Assembly (NCBI GenBank): GCA_965248685.1
Contig: CBDFKC010000003.1
Coordinates: 2,728,001 to 2,792,000 of the forward strand
Reading direction: 5' to 3'
DNA length: 64,000 bases
From: VYFG01 sp965248685
GTDB lineage: Bacteria > Pseudomonadota > Gammaproteobacteria > Arenicellales > Poriferihabitantaceae
The notes beneath the pieces are model-generated. The model was not told the DNA's origin. It saw only the letters and a program-made list of their open reading frames with translations, and ran no database searches. Made by a program: the position numbers and the translations under genes. This document shows positions 8,561-18,243 of the stretch, in pieces (the stretch's first letter is position 1; every line of letters starts with the position of its first letter).

Positions 8561-9628
8561 ATGTTTAAAAAACAATGTGATTCCCTGCCTGATCATCCAT
8601 CTGGTATCACGGCATCCTGGCTGACTAGTCGCTTTAGAGAATTTGGCCTACTTGATACCGCTGAGATAAAGTCTCTGGAAATATTTCCGGTAGAAAAATG
8701 GAACGTTGCGCAAACAGCGCGGTTTGCTATTGCTTATAGCGGCCAGGTAAATCCTGCTATACCGGAACGTATATTCGTCAAAATTACCGATAACTACGAT
8801 CCCCTCAAAGACATCTTTCCAGGGGAACACGTATTTTATGCTGAGGAGTTGCCAGACGACCTGCCTTTGGCGAGATGCTATGGTGTTTTGCAGGGTTCGC
8901 GCCCCACCCATCATTGCGTTATTTTACAGGACTATACCGAGACCCATTCGATAATTCCCTGGCCAAATCCGCCGAGTATAGACCGCTGTCTTGCGGCAGT
9001 AACCTCGCTGGGAATTTTGCATGGATACTGGTGGCAGGAAACCGTTAGTAATTTTGCACATGCGGAAAAATTGATATCCAATGAACGTCGATTAGGAGAG
9101 TATTTTCAGCCGCTGTTACCGCAATTTTTCGATTTTCTGAGAGATAGGCTTGGATCCGCCCAATGTAATTTAATTGAAACTGTTTGCGATCGAATTCCTC
9201 AGCTTAAAGGACAGAGATTAACCAATGGTAAACCCATTACGCGAATACATGGTGATCCTCATTTCTGGAATTTCATGTACCCAAAATACCCGGGTCGAGA
9301 ACCATGCATTGTCATTGACTGGGAAGATTGGCGGGATGATATTGGTGGGTCAGACCTTGCCGCGCTGACCATTATGCATTGGGATCCAGAATATCAAGCC
9401 AGGTACCAGAAAACGATATTCGACAGTTACCTCGAGGCCTTATCAGATCAACCTGGAGTGATCTATCGGCGGGATGACTTGCTCTATGATTTTCGCCTCG
9501 GGCATATGCAAAATATTGTTGCGCCGATATTTCAGCAACAGATGGGGCGGTCCCGGGAAGATCTCTGGCCCTATGTCTATCGGTGGCTAAAGGCGTTCGA
9601 TGATTTGGATTGTCGTGGTCTGCTATAG
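8561..9628 (+). CDS. APH/choline-kinase-fold phosphotransferase
   Basis: A 355-residue protein with the kinase-like fold of aminoglycoside phosphotransferases and the related CHK (ecdysteroid kinase-like) group. The catalytic loop IHGDPHFWN places H230-G-D232 and N237 at the expected spacing. It is followed by VIDWEDWR, whose D253 is the metal-binding Asp. The N-terminal lobe has a FVKI-type strand near residue 86. It probably phosphorylates a small hydroxylated metabolite. Nothing in the neighbours fixes the substrate, and no resistance role should be assumed. RBS-like GGAG precedes the ATG. Transcribed alone. Confidence 0.72.
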   Translation: MFKKQCDSLPDHPSGITASWLTSRFREFGLLDTAEIKSLEIFPVEKWNVAQTARFAIAYSGQVNPAIPERIFVKITDNYDPLKDIFPGEHVFYAEELPDDLPLARCYGVLQGSRPTHHCVILQDYTETHSIIPWPNPPSIDRCLAAVTSLGILHGYWWQETVSNFAHAEKLISNERRLGEYFQPLLPQFFDFLRDRLGSAQCNLIETVCDRIPQLKGQRLTNGKPITRIHGDPHFWNFMYPKYPGREPCIVIDWEDWRDDIGGSDLAALTIMHWDPEYQARYQKTIFDSYLEALSDQPGVIYRRDDLLYDFRLGHMQNIVAPIFQQQMGRSREDLWPYVYRWLKAFDDLDCRGLL

Positions 9629-9797
9629 CAGGCAGTAGCGATCCGGGCATAGCCGAACTCGAGTAATTCGTGGGTTCTATATATAATTTTCAGCAAAAAG
9701 ACTGACTCAATTATATTTTTATAGTTGTGAAATTTGTCACAGTTTCCGTGACCCATGTTTCGGTATGATTGAAACATGGAATAGGATAGCGGACATT

Positions 9798-12182
9798 ATG
9801 AAAAAGATAGCTCTTTTTTCTGACGGAACTGCCAATAGTGCGTCAAATCCAAACAAGACCAATGTTTGGCGAGCCTATCGTGCACTGGACTGTTCTGGTG
9901 ACAGTGATCAGATAGCCTATTATGATAACGGCGTAGGGACCTCTTCGTTCACTCCCACCGCAATTATTGGCCTAGCGTTTGGCTGGGGCCTGGCCAGCAA
10001 TGTCCGGGAAATTTATGGTTATCTCTGCCGCACTTACGATCCTGAGGACGAGATTTACGGATTCGGCTTCAGCCGGGGTGCATTTACCATGCGAGTCGTT
10101 GTGGGATTGATTGCCAGTGAAGGCATCATCGACCGCAGTAAAATAAGAGATAACGCTGAAATGGATCGCTGGATCGCGGCGGCTTACAAAAAATTCCGTC
10201 GAGAAAACTTTGATCCTTCCATGCTGTCTTTTTTGTTGCGCCCCCTTGGTAAATTAATTACTGATACCTGGCATCGCCTACATAGGAGAAGATTGTATGG
10301 TGCAGAGAAAAATATTAGTTGTCCAACCGGGGCCTGTGAAGACTACCTGGTCAAGTTTGTCGGTGTTTGGGATACCGTGGACGCTTATGGCCTACCTATT
10401 GATGAGCTTACCCGGGCATGGGATAAGGTTATTTGGCCCCTTACTGCGAAAGATAATGCTTTGTCGAGCCGGGTGGAGAGGGCTTGTCACGCCCTTGCCC
10501 TGGACGAGCAACGGGAGTCATTTGAACCCATGCTGTGGGATGAAACCACGGGAGATACCAATCGATTAAAACAAGTCTGGTTTCCTGGTGTCCATGCCAA
10601 CGTTGGCGGGGGATATCCAGATGATTCTCTAGCCTACGCGCCGCTTAAGTGGATTCTAGATGAAAGCGGCTTAACCTATATTCGGCAGATACGAAGAGAG
10701 TTTGACGATCAGGTTGATAATAATGGTCCGTTGTATGACAGCCGTGGCGGAATTGGCAATCTATATCGTTATGCCCCCAGAGATCTCGAGCGAATTTACA
10801 CCGAGAGGGATATGGGGTTAAACCAATGGATAAAAAGCAAGAAAGCGCAGTCCGCTTCTGATTCTAATTCGCTTAGTAGGGATAATAAAATCAAACCAAA
10901 AATACACTGGAGTGTGTTTGATCGAATCCGCAAAAGTGGTGATGCCTATGCGCCGATCAATTTACCAAAGGAGTATGACGTAGTAGACAAAAATGGTGGT
11001 TTGGTCAATTTTGAACCAGCTGAGCTTAGTCTTTCCGAACCATTTGAAACGCCGGTGCAGGCAGCTGAGCGCAGGCGGCAGCAGACAGTAGTATGGAATA
11101 AGGTTTGGGCGAGAAAACTGCTGTATTTTGTAACGTTGGTTGCGTTAGTCGTATTTATTTGTTATCCCCAAATTGCGGCGATCAAAGCCAATGGGGAGCC
11201 GACTGGATTGGCAGCATTTTTTGAGCCAATTCTGGGTACCGCCGGACTGGGAATTAGCGCAATACCTGAACTGATAGGTAAAATTCCAGGGCTCGGATTT
11301 GCTGCAGGCTGGGCGAACCGCTACCAAAGTTTTCCGTTTGCGTTTGCGATTGGTCTAATTGGTATCGGTATTCTGTTGCTCTGGAGTATGAAAATAAATA
11401 CTGCGCTCAAGGGAGAAATGCGCAGTAACTGGCGTCACCTGGTGAGTCCCGACAAATCCAGTAATTCGGCTGGTCATATGTCCAAACAAGTCAGTAGTTT
11501 TAGAACTCAATTCGCTGAATTTCTGTTAGGTCCGTTATACAAGAATACGGTCGTGACAACTATTCGACGGACCCTGGAAACCGGTGCAGTTGTTGTTTTG
11601 CTACTTCTAGTTATAGCGTCGTGTAACCGATTGATTCTGGCAGTTGGCGATGGGTTCGGTGCGCTATGTACTGCCACACCGGCGATTTCCAATCCTGCAT
11701 TTGGTGAAGTATTCGAGTTTGATCCAAAAAATCCCTGTTTCAACACCGGATTAGAATTGCAGAAAGGGAAGAACTACTCTATTAAATTTAAAGTATCTGA
11801 AAACTGGAGTGACGCCAATATTACTGCAGACGCAAATGGTTGGCGACCAAACGCCGCCCCTGCGTTTATCAGCCTGGCCACCCCAATACGGCGTCATCTG
11901 TTTGCTGACTGGTATCAACCAATTGCCCGTATCGACAACAAATTGTTTGACAGATATCCACTGGTGAATTCGAAACTCAAGTCAGAATCCAAAGTAGTGG
12001 CAGAAGACAAAATAAAGATGCAGTTCAAGGCTCGTCGGTCCGGCTACCTTTACCTCTACGTAAACGACGCAGTATTATTATCTCCTAATATGAAGACCAA
12101 GGGACTTGAGTTTTACAGCAATAACATCGGTACCGCTGACGTAACGGTCGTGGAACTGATGGAAGACGCAATTAGCAAATAA
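9798..12182 (+). CDS. DUF2235 alpha/beta-hydrolase (lipase-like) with membrane segments
   Basis: A ~794-residue protein. The N-terminal half is a DUF2235 hydrolase, the fold of Tle1-type type VI phospholipase effectors. It opens KKIALFSDGTANS and has the nucleophile elbow GFSRGA (Ser about 92). The acid is probably in GVWDTVDAYGLP and the His in WFPGVHANVGGGYPDDSLAYAPL. Hydrophobic membrane segments lie near residues 441-462, 515-533 and 597-615. A ~130-residue beta-rich C-terminal part contains SGYLYLYVNDAV, which resembles galactose-binding or lectin-like modules. I chose the ATG at 9798 over 9765 because an AGGATAG element sits at the right distance and the family N-terminus starts there. 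A nuclease gene follows 35 bases on. No type VI genes are in the window. Confidence 0.8.
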   Translation: MKKIALFSDGTANSASNPNKTNVWRAYRALDCSGDSDQIAYYDNGVGTSSFTPTAIIGLAFGWGLASNVREIYGYLCRTYDPEDEIYGFGFSRGAFTMRVVVGLIASEGIIDRSKIRDNAEMDRWIAAAYKKFRRENFDPSMLSFLLRPLGKLITDTWHRLHRRRLYGAEKNISCPTGACEDYLVKFVGVWDTVDAYGLPIDELTRAWDKVIWPLTAKDNALSSRVERACHALALDEQRESFEPMLWDETTGDTNRLKQVWFPGVHANVGGGYPDDSLAYAPLKWILDESGLTYIRQIRREFDDQVDNNGPLYDSRGGIGNLYRYAPRDLERIYTERDMGLNQWIKSKKAQSASDSNSLSRDNKIKPKIHWSVFDRIRKSGDAYAPINLPKEYDVVDKNGGLVNFEPAELSLSEPFETPVQAAERRRQQTVVWNKVWARKLLYFVTLVALVVFICYPQIAAIKANGEPTGLAAFFEPILGTAGLGISAIPELIGKIPGLGFAAGWANRYQSFPFAFAIGLIGIGILLLWSMKINTALKGEMRSNWRHLVSPDKSSNSAGHMSKQVSSFRTQFAEFLLGPLYKNTVVTTIRRTLETGAVVVLLLLVIASCNRLILAVGDGFGALCTATPAISNPAFGEVFEFDPKNPCFNTGLELQKGKNYSIKFKVSENWSDANITADANGWRPNAAPAFISLATPIRRHLFADWYQPIARIDNKLFDRYPLVNSKLKSESKVVAEDKIKMQFKARRSGYLYLYVNDAVLLSPNMKTKGLEFYSNNIGTADVTVVELMEDAISK

Positions 12183-12217
12183 CAATTCTTTAACCATCGA
12201 ATAAACAGGCAATCAAA

Positions 12218-13042
12218 GTGATAGAAATTCCGAGTCTCAGACCAGAAACCCGTTACGGAATGCCAACCGCGGATCATATGTTATTTAATCGCGAATATAT
12301 CGTCGGCTATTCCTACCTTTTCCGCCAGGCCCGCTGGGCGATGGAGGTTATTGACCCGACCAATCGGGCAATAAACCTAAAGCGGACTGACCCCTTCCGT
12401 CCTGACATGAGGATTCCGGACCAATTCCGGGCCGGCCTGAAAGACTATGTAGGCTCCAAACACGATCGCGGTCATCTGGTGGCCAGTGCAGACCGGCGTG
12501 CGAGAAGGATTGAGAATAGCGAAACCTTCCTGCTGACCAATATGAGCCCCCAGAAAGGGGATTTTAATCGTGGTGTCTGGAAAAAGCTGGAGGGACTGGT
12601 CCGTGACCTGTCTTTTATGTATCTTGAGGTATACGTGGTTTGCGGCCCCTTATTTGACGTGGGAAAGAAAATTGAGGTGATTGGTGATGATCCAAAGGAT
12701 CAACACGATCTGGTCATTCCAATCCCCCATGCCTATTTCAAATCAATTCTTGCCGAAGACGATAAGAATCGAATCAGGATATGGTCATTTATTTTGGAAA
12801 ATAAATCATCTAGTAAACCCATCGATTCTTTTCTGGTTCCAACCAGCGAAATCGAATCCCGGGCAGGTTTGACTTTATGGGACCGACTGCGCGGTGAAAA
12901 AGCTGACAGATTGCGCATGAGGAAATCCAGGATGTGGTCGGTAAAAAATGCGGAATCCGCTAGAAAAAAATCTCTGGCTAAGCTAAAAGCTGTGAAGGAA
13001 GTAGATAAAGAAACGCTGCGAAATAAATTGTTGAAAACATAG
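12218..13042 (+). CDS. DNA/RNA non-specific endonuclease (NUC1/NucA type)
   Basis: A 274-residue member of the beta-beta-alpha-metal DNA/RNA non-specific endonuclease family. The catalytic motif D83-R-G-H86 lies in KHDRGHLVASADRR. It is followed by LLTNMSPQKGDFNRGVWKKLE, which supplies the conserved magnesium-binding Asn and the NMSPQ...N...W..LE signature. Unlike secreted NucA, no signal peptide is visible, so it may act in the cytoplasm or be delivered by another route. The Lys/Arg-rich C-terminal tail (about 225-274) may bind nucleic acid. Start is GTG at 12218. It lies between two DUF2235 genes with gaps of 35 and 42 bases and is almost certainly co-transcribed with them. Confidence 0.88.
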   Translation: MIEIPSLRPETRYGMPTADHMLFNREYIVGYSYLFRQARWAMEVIDPTNRAINLKRTDPFRPDMRIPDQFRAGLKDYVGSKHDRGHLVASADRRARRIENSETFLLTNMSPQKGDFNRGVWKKLEGLVRDLSFMYLEVYVVCGPLFDVGKKIEVIGDDPKDQHDLVIPIPHAYFKSILAEDDKNRIRIWSFILENKSSSKPIDSFLVPTSEIESRAGLTLWDRLRGEKADRLRMRKSRMWSVKNAESARKKSLAKLKAVKEVDKETLRNKLLKT

Positions 13043-13084
13043 TCAAAATTTTGGAGTATCAGTATAAATAATGGAGACAGTCCT

Positions 13085-14116
13085 ATGACACAGACACGAA
13101 GATTAGTTATTTGCAATGATGGCACCTGGAATTCACCAGACGACGAAGACCGGGACAAGCGAAAGCCAACCAATATCACCAAGATATCCAGAGGGATATT
13201 ACCAGTGGATCGCAATGGTGTTTCCCAGATTGCTTTTTATGGAGAAGGTGTGGGAACTGGATTCGGTGAAAAATTTATAGGTGGCGTTACCGGATTTGGA
13301 TTGTCAGCCAATATTCTCGAGGCATATCGCTTTCTTTCCTATAACTACGCAGAGGGTGATGAAATATATTTGTTTGGATTTAGCCGAGGTGCCTATACTA
13401 CAAGAAGCCTTGGGGGGTTAATTTCGAAAATTGGCCTGGTTTGCAAGGATGACGCTTTTTATTTGCCGGAACTCTATGAGTTCTACAAATCGGGAATAGC
13501 GGATAACGAAGTTACTAAGTTTTACGAATCCCGTAGCCTAAAGAGATTTTCTCCAAGAATTAAAATGATTGGTGTTTTTGATACCGTGGGCGCACTGGGT
13601 ATACCGTTTGGAGGAATAAACAAGCTTATATCGGGACTTGACCTGGTCGAATTCCAGTTCCATGACGTCAAGCTTTCTCCAATCGTCGATCACGCTTACC
13701 ATGCATTGGGCATCGACGAAAAGCGGGTACCATTTGAGCCGTCTTTATGGGAGAAGAATACTGATAAAACCCTCGAGATGGAGCAGCGTTGGTTTACCGG
13801 TGTTCATTCAAACATTGGCGGCGGCTATAACCCTGATGGTCTGGCAAATCTGGCACTGCAGTACATTGTAGGGAAAGCCATAAAATGCGGTCTCGAATTT
13901 GATGAAGAATATTTGAAACACTATAAAGGATTTCCAGATAGCGAACTAAGGGATTCCATGTCCCTTAAGTATAGATTGCTGGGTGAGTATGTTCGTCCAA
14001 TCAAGTTGAATGATCAGAGCAATCAGGTGATCGATGAGTCAGTTTTCCGAAGAATTGAGATGGACAATTCCTATACGCCAATAAATTTAAAAGAACTCAA
14101 AATGAACGTAATCTGA
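13085..14116 (+). CDS. Second DUF2235 alpha/beta-hydrolase, short form
   Basis: A 343-residue protein that consists of the DUF2235 domain only. It starts TRRLVICNDGTWNSP and has the elbow GFSRGAYTTRS (Ser100), GVFDTVGALGIPFGG and WFTGVHSNIGGGYNPDGLAN, parallel to the three active-site regions of the first DUF2235 protein. It lacks membrane segments and the C-terminal beta region, so it is probably soluble. DUF2235 hydrolases are generally phospholipases or esterases. The pair differ clearly in sequence, so they are not a recent duplication. Third gene of the apparent DUF2235-nuclease-DUF2235 operon. Followed by a decayed GNAT gene on the opposite strand. Confidence 0.82.
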   Translation: MTQTRRLVICNDGTWNSPDDEDRDKRKPTNITKISRGILPVDRNGVSQIAFYGEGVGTGFGEKFIGGVTGFGLSANILEAYRFLSYNYAEGDEIYLFGFSRGAYTTRSLGGLISKIGLVCKDDAFYLPELYEFYKSGIADNEVTKFYESRSLKRFSPRIKMIGVFDTVGALGIPFGGINKLISGLDLVEFQFHDVKLSPIVDHAYHALGIDEKRVPFEPSLWEKNTDKTLEMEQRWFTGVHSNIGGGYNPDGLANLALQYIVGKAIKCGLEFDEEYLKHYKGFPDSELRDSMSLKYRLLGEYVRPIKLNDQSNQVIDESVFRRIEMDNSYTPINLKELKMNVI

Positions 14117-14126
14117 TCTTTCTATT

Positions 14127-14523
14127 TTATTTCAAAAAAAACCGAAGTCCACCTTCTCCCTCGATGTAACTTGCAAGCAGGTGGGTGGCGCTCGGTAAAG
14201 ATTTTACAGATGAAACCAGCAATTTAATTGCCTTCCTGCCAACACCTGTACCCTGATAGGAATTAGCAACCATATATCGCCGCAGCAGACACTGCGGGAT
14301 ATTGACCTGTTTGTGCAATTCCAGAAATCCCACCGGGGTTTCATCGAGATAAATTCCACGAATCCAGGCGTATTGTCAACAGTGTCCGCATGCTATTACC
14401 TTGGCGTTATCGGCGACAAACTTTCGCTGAGTAGTTGTCAATAAAGCGCTCAGGTCGCATATTTCCACCACATTACTCGCGAGTAACCTCCCGCAGACTA
14501 ATTTTTTGATTGCTTACCGACAT
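14127..14523 (-). pseudogene. GNAT acetyltransferase, decayed
   Basis: Reading leftward from an ATG at 14521-14523, the frame gives MSVSNQKISLREVTRE and then stops. The family reading continues in another frame (SNVVEICDLS...QRKFVADNAKV). A TGA then interrupts it at about 14380, before AWIRGIYLDETPVGFLELHKQ and the acetyl-CoA loop YQGTGVGRKAIKLL. The end (GEGGLRFFLK) lacks the usual GFYRKLGF tail. So there is one frameshift, one in-frame stop and a damaged C-terminus in a gene of the spermidine-acetyltransferase-like GNAT type. A 68-residue remainder could be translated from GTG 14333 but would lack the N-terminal strands. Confidence 0.8.
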
Positions 14524-14649
14524 AATGAGACAGAGTTCTTAGTTGACGGAGTTTAACTTAGGATTAGTCTGGCTAGCATTTTAATCAATGAGACAACTAA
14601 CTGGCAGTCGCTCGAGGTTATAAAATTAGTCGTCAGATTTCCCTAGTTG

Positions 14650-15921
14650 TTATTGCTTAAGTCGTACCTGTTTGCAAAAAGATTCTTTCAACAGAAGGGT
14701 GCCGACAAGTGCCACAGCGGTTACCAGAACAAGACTTGAAAGGGCCGCAGTATAAGCTTGCTCTGAATAAATTCTGGCCCCATTTTGAATTGTTCCAGTC
14801 CAGTTTCTATCAAGCAGCCAACCAATTAACGGTTGCATCACAGCACCGGATCCAACGACGAACATGTTCATTAGTCCCTGGGAGGTACTATTAAAATTTT
14901 CGTCATTAAGTTCTTTTACCACGGTAAACCCAATTGACATGGTGCAGCCCCCTGCGCCGGTCAAAAATACCAATATGACCAACAGCGTAGTGTTGTCCGG
15001 GGTGAAAAATATGGTGAGAGAGAATGCGATCAAACAGATGGTTGCGCCAACAATCATGATAGGGTTTCGGCGACCTATTCGGTCTGATGCCCAGCCAACT
15101 ACAGGAGAAAAAATTGCCCAGGCGACGAACAATATTGACGCTATACCGGCGGCTTCCTTGGTTGTATAGCCGTGGACGTTACTAAGCCAGGGGACCGCCC
15201 AAAGACCACCAAAACCTAGCATAGTAGAAACCATGCCAAATCCAATGAGCGCACATAGCCAGGTCTGGCGATTAGAGGAAACCGAACGCAGTCCTTCAAC
15301 AATGCTGGGTCGGGATTCAATTTGCTTTTGTGTTTGAGATCGTTTAGGTACCAATAGGAAAATTAATATGGCCAGTACCAGGGAAATTGCTGCCAGGATT
15401 ACCATGGTGCTGCGCCATCCGGTGGATTCAACCACCACGCGAAGTGGCGCTTGCCCGAAAATGCCACCAGCCATGCCAGCAGCCTGGGCTACGCCGACAA
15501 ACGTTGCATATTGAGATGGTTTAAACCAATAACCAATGATAGCCAAGGTGCCGACAAATCCGAATGCAACGGTTGCACCGATCATTCCACGGCTGATGGA
15601 CGCAACCAACAGTGATTCACTTTGGGAGAAGATCACTGAAGCGATTGCGCACAGAAATGCTGCTGTGCTCATCAGCTTGCGTGGTCCGAATCGATCCGTC
15701 AGTATACCAACCGGAAGCTGCAATGAAGCATATGCATAGAAGTAAAAAGCCGAAAGTGAACCAAGAACTGCACCTCCGACATTGAAGTCTCGCATCAATT
15801 CATTTGTCATTATGCTCGGTGCAACTCTCTGAACAAACGCATAGCCAAAGAATATCGCACCAAGCGAGAACCCAATGATCGCACTACTACGAGAAATCGA
15901 TGAATCGTTGGAAGCCGTCAC
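14650..15921 (-). CDS. MFS transporter
   Basis: A 423-residue major facilitator with about 12 predicted membrane segments. The loop-2/3 signature is seen as GILTDRFGPRKLM in the first half, and GWASDRIGRRNPIM sits at the equivalent place in the second half. The layout suits an organic-anion or small-metabolite carrier (ACS/OFA-like), but the substrate is unknown. It starts with ATG at 15921. Nearest genes on the same strand are the TlpA-like gene upstream; the gap of 155 bases argues against tight coupling. Confidence 0.85.
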   Translation of the reverse strand: MTASNDSSISRSSAIIGFSLGAIFFGYAFVQRVAPSIMTNELMRDFNVGGAVLGSLSAFYFYAYASLQLPVGILTDRFGPRKLMSTAAFLCAIASVIFSQSESLLVASISRGMIGATVAFGFVGTLAIIGYWFKPSQYATFVGVAQAAGMAGGIFGQAPLRVVVESTGWRSTMVILAAISLVLAILIFLLVPKRSQTQKQIESRPSIVEGLRSVSSNRQTWLCALIGFGMVSTMLGFGGLWAVPWLSNVHGYTTKEAAGIASILFVAWAIFSPVVGWASDRIGRRNPIMIVGATICLIAFSLTIFFTPDNTTLLVILVFLTGAGGCTMSIGFTVVKELNDENFNSTSQGLMNMFVVGSGAVMQPLIGWLLDRNWTGTIQNGARIYSEQAYTAALSSLVLVTAVALVGTLLLKESFCKQVRLKQ

Positions 15922-16076
15922 TCTAGGTTTTCGATTGGATTGGTTTGTTGCGAGCGACCGATAATAGCGAATTCCAACTACGCCTGGCTAGGGAGTGAAT
16001 CTATTTGGGATGAATCAACGTTAAAAAAAGGGCGTTGAAGGAATGGTCAAACCGTCAGAACCTCGACTCTACGGCT

Positions 16077-16601
16077 TTATTCAAATAAAGGCAGGATTTC
16101 GTTTTTAACTGCATTACTATTCCAATCTCTTTCGCCAACCCCGCCGAAGGCGAATGTGCCTTGCTTGGTGATTAGCATTGTTGCCGGTAGTCCTCTAACC
16201 TGGTATTTGTCAGAGACAGCGCTGTCGGCATCCAATAACAACGGAAAGTTAAATTCGATGCCAATTCTCTCGACAAACTTGTTAATTTTATCCTGGTTCT
16301 CCCCCATATTGATTGCGAGGATTTCAAAGGGCTGGTCGGAAAAAGACTGTTTTAATGCCTGCATGGTTGGCAATTCCTTGACGCAGGGAGGACACCAGGT
16401 GGCCCAAAAATTGATCATCACTACTTTTCCACGCAAACTCTCCAAAGATATCGTATTACCGTTGTAATCGTCGAGGGTAAAAAGCGGAACCAATTTAGAG
16501 GTTGCTGGGCTCGACTGACTACTATCCTGAGCGTATAGCTGCGGTAAGATTAAGCTACTAGTGAAAAAACTGAGAAGGAGGGTTTTAATAAAGGCATTCA
16601 T
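16077..16601 (-). CDS. TlpA/ResA-like thioredoxin-fold protein, exported
   Basis: A 174-residue protein with an N-terminal signal peptide (hydrophobic core about residues 6-20, likely cleavage near YAQ). It has a thioredoxin domain with the active site WATWC70-P-P-C73 and a cis-proline loop RGLPATMLI. These proteins are periplasmic or membrane-tethered thiol oxidoreductases that reduce disulfides, often for cytochrome c maturation or copper-site assembly. No cytochrome or Ccm genes are nearby, so the partner is unknown. Confidence 0.88.
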   Translation of the reverse strand: MNAFIKTLLLSFFTSSLILPQLYAQDSSQSSPATSKLVPLFTLDDYNGNTISLESLRGKVVMINFWATWCPPCVKELPTMQALKQSFSDQPFEILAINMGENQDKINKFVERIGIEFNFPLLLDADSAVSDKYQVRGLPATMLITKQGTFAFGGVGERDWNSNAVKNEILPLFE

Positions 16602-16805
16602 AAATCTGCTGAGTTGAGCGATTCTGGAGTCGACGTATTGGATGTTTTAAAGTTGTATTAGTTCCTGGGATAGCCTGTTGATTAGCATAATAGTAAGTCC
16701 GAAAATGTGGCAATTTTCTTTATCGCATAAAATATAGTAGCAAGCATATTGGCGAAGTTGTTGCTGCATTGGTTTATAATTAATTGCAAACAATAGCATG
16801 GGTAA

Positions 16806-18224
16806 ATGATGTACGCGGAAGAATACGTAAAATATGATTCCATGGGTCTCGCGGCGCTGATAAAGCAAACCGATGTGTCCGCTGACGAAGTAATCGAAAT
16901 TGCGATTAGTCAGATTGAAAAACTGAACCCTGGACTCAATGCGGTGATTACCCAAATGTTTGATCAAGCTAGAAATGCGGCCAAATGTGGATTGCCGGAT
17001 GGACCACTTGCAGGGGTTCCCTATTTGGTCAAGGATCTAAACACCTGGGTAGGGGGTGTGCCGAATACTAACGGTAGTCAGGCCTATAGAAATTTTATTC
17101 CACCACACGACAGCGTGTTGGTCTCACGGATGAAAGAGGCCGGTCTGGTTATTCTGGGTAAAACCAATACACCTGAGTTTGGTTTGAATATGTGTACTGC
17201 CCCAGCTGCGTATGGCGCCACACCCAATCCGTTTGATTCACAACGCAGCGCTGGTGGATCCAGCGGTGGATCTGCCAGCGCGGTGGCCGCAGGTATTGTA
17301 CCGTCGGCCCATGCCACCGACAGCGGTGGGTCAATCCGGATCCCTGCAAGTAATTGTGGTTTGTTTGGTTTGAAACCCTCTCGGGGTCGGGTGCCCCTGG
17401 GAAATGATATGGCCGAGGGATTGGCAGGCTTTAGTACAGCCCACGCAGTGACCCATAGTGTGCGTGATTCCGCGTTGCTGCTGGACTTGGTTGCGGGCTC
17501 AACCTCTGCCGCAATATACTCTGCTCCTGATCAAACCCCCTCCTTTTTAGCTGCAATCGACCAACCTATTGCGGGACTCAAGGTGGCGTTGTGCACCGAA
17601 GGTTTTGCCAATGAACCCATTCATTACGCTTGTCAGCAGGCGGCGCGAAAGGCAGCCCATCTATGTCGTGAAATTGGTTGTGAGGTTGTGGAAGTCCGTC
17701 CCGAGATTGATGGAACCGGTCTTCGCCATGCATTTGATATTTTATTTGGCGCCAGTATCCGTTATTTAATTAAATCCATAGAAGCGATTCGATCTGGAGA
17801 AAAAATTGAAGATCTGGTGGAGCCTATTACCTTGGCGCTAAGCGAATCTGCTAAAACGCATTCTGCTGCCGATTATGTTGGTGCAACACAAGTCACCCAT
17901 CAGGCCGCCCGAGATTTGGGGGAATTTTTTAACGACTTTGACGTGTTGCTGACACCAACTCTGGCAAATCCACCACTAGTACTGGGACAAGTTGATATGC
18001 AAGGAAACGACTGGGCTGGCTATTGTGATCAGTTGCTCAATGAACTCCCGTTTACGCCGCTATTTAATGCGACTGGTGCCCCTGCGGCTTCTGTGCCTCT
18101 TGGGCAGGACGATAACGGACTTCCGGTAGGAGTACAGATAGGGGCTTCCTATGGATCCGAAGAGGTTCTACTCAGGCTTGCTCGAAGTTTGGAGCTGGCG
18201 GTACCCTGGCATAATAGAATCTAA
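16806..18224 (+). CDS. Amidase-signature family amidohydrolase
   Basis: A 472-residue amidase with the full Ser-cisSer-Lys triad. The lysine is K76 in PYLVKDLNT, the cis-serine S153 in GGSSGGSASAVAAG, and the nucleophile S176 in DSGGSIRIPAS. It hydrolyses the C-N bond of an unknown amide. It is not GatA: no gatB or gatC is present. The PhzF-like gene starts 20 bases downstream, so the two probably share a transcript and perhaps a pathway. Start is the first ATG of ATGATG at 16806. Confidence 0.9.
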   Translation: MMYAEEYVKYDSMGLAALIKQTDVSADEVIEIAISQIEKLNPGLNAVITQMFDQARNAAKCGLPDGPLAGVPYLVKDLNTWVGGVPNTNGSQAYRNFIPPHDSVLVSRMKEAGLVILGKTNTPEFGLNMCTAPAAYGATPNPFDSQRSAGGSSGGSASAVAAGIVPSAHATDSGGSIRIPASNCGLFGLKPSRGRVPLGNDMAEGLAGFSTAHAVTHSVRDSALLLDLVAGSTSAAIYSAPDQTPSFLAAIDQPIAGLKVALCTEGFANEPIHYACQQAARKAAHLCREIGCEVVEVRPEIDGTGLRHAFDILFGASIRYLIKSIEAIRSGEKIEDLVEPITLALSESAKTHSAADYVGATQVTHQAARDLGEFFNDFDVLLTPTLANPPLVLGQVDMQGNDWAGYCDQLLNELPFTPLFNATGAPAASVPLGQDDNGLPVGVQIGASYGSEEVLLRLARSLELAVPWHNRI

Positions 18225-18243
18225 TTCGCGTTAGACTGTTCTC

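Noticed and set aside
9798..14116. Type VI secretion cluster
   Set aside because: Apart from the DUF2235 and nuclease genes, no VgrG, PAAR, Hcp or Tss gene is visible.
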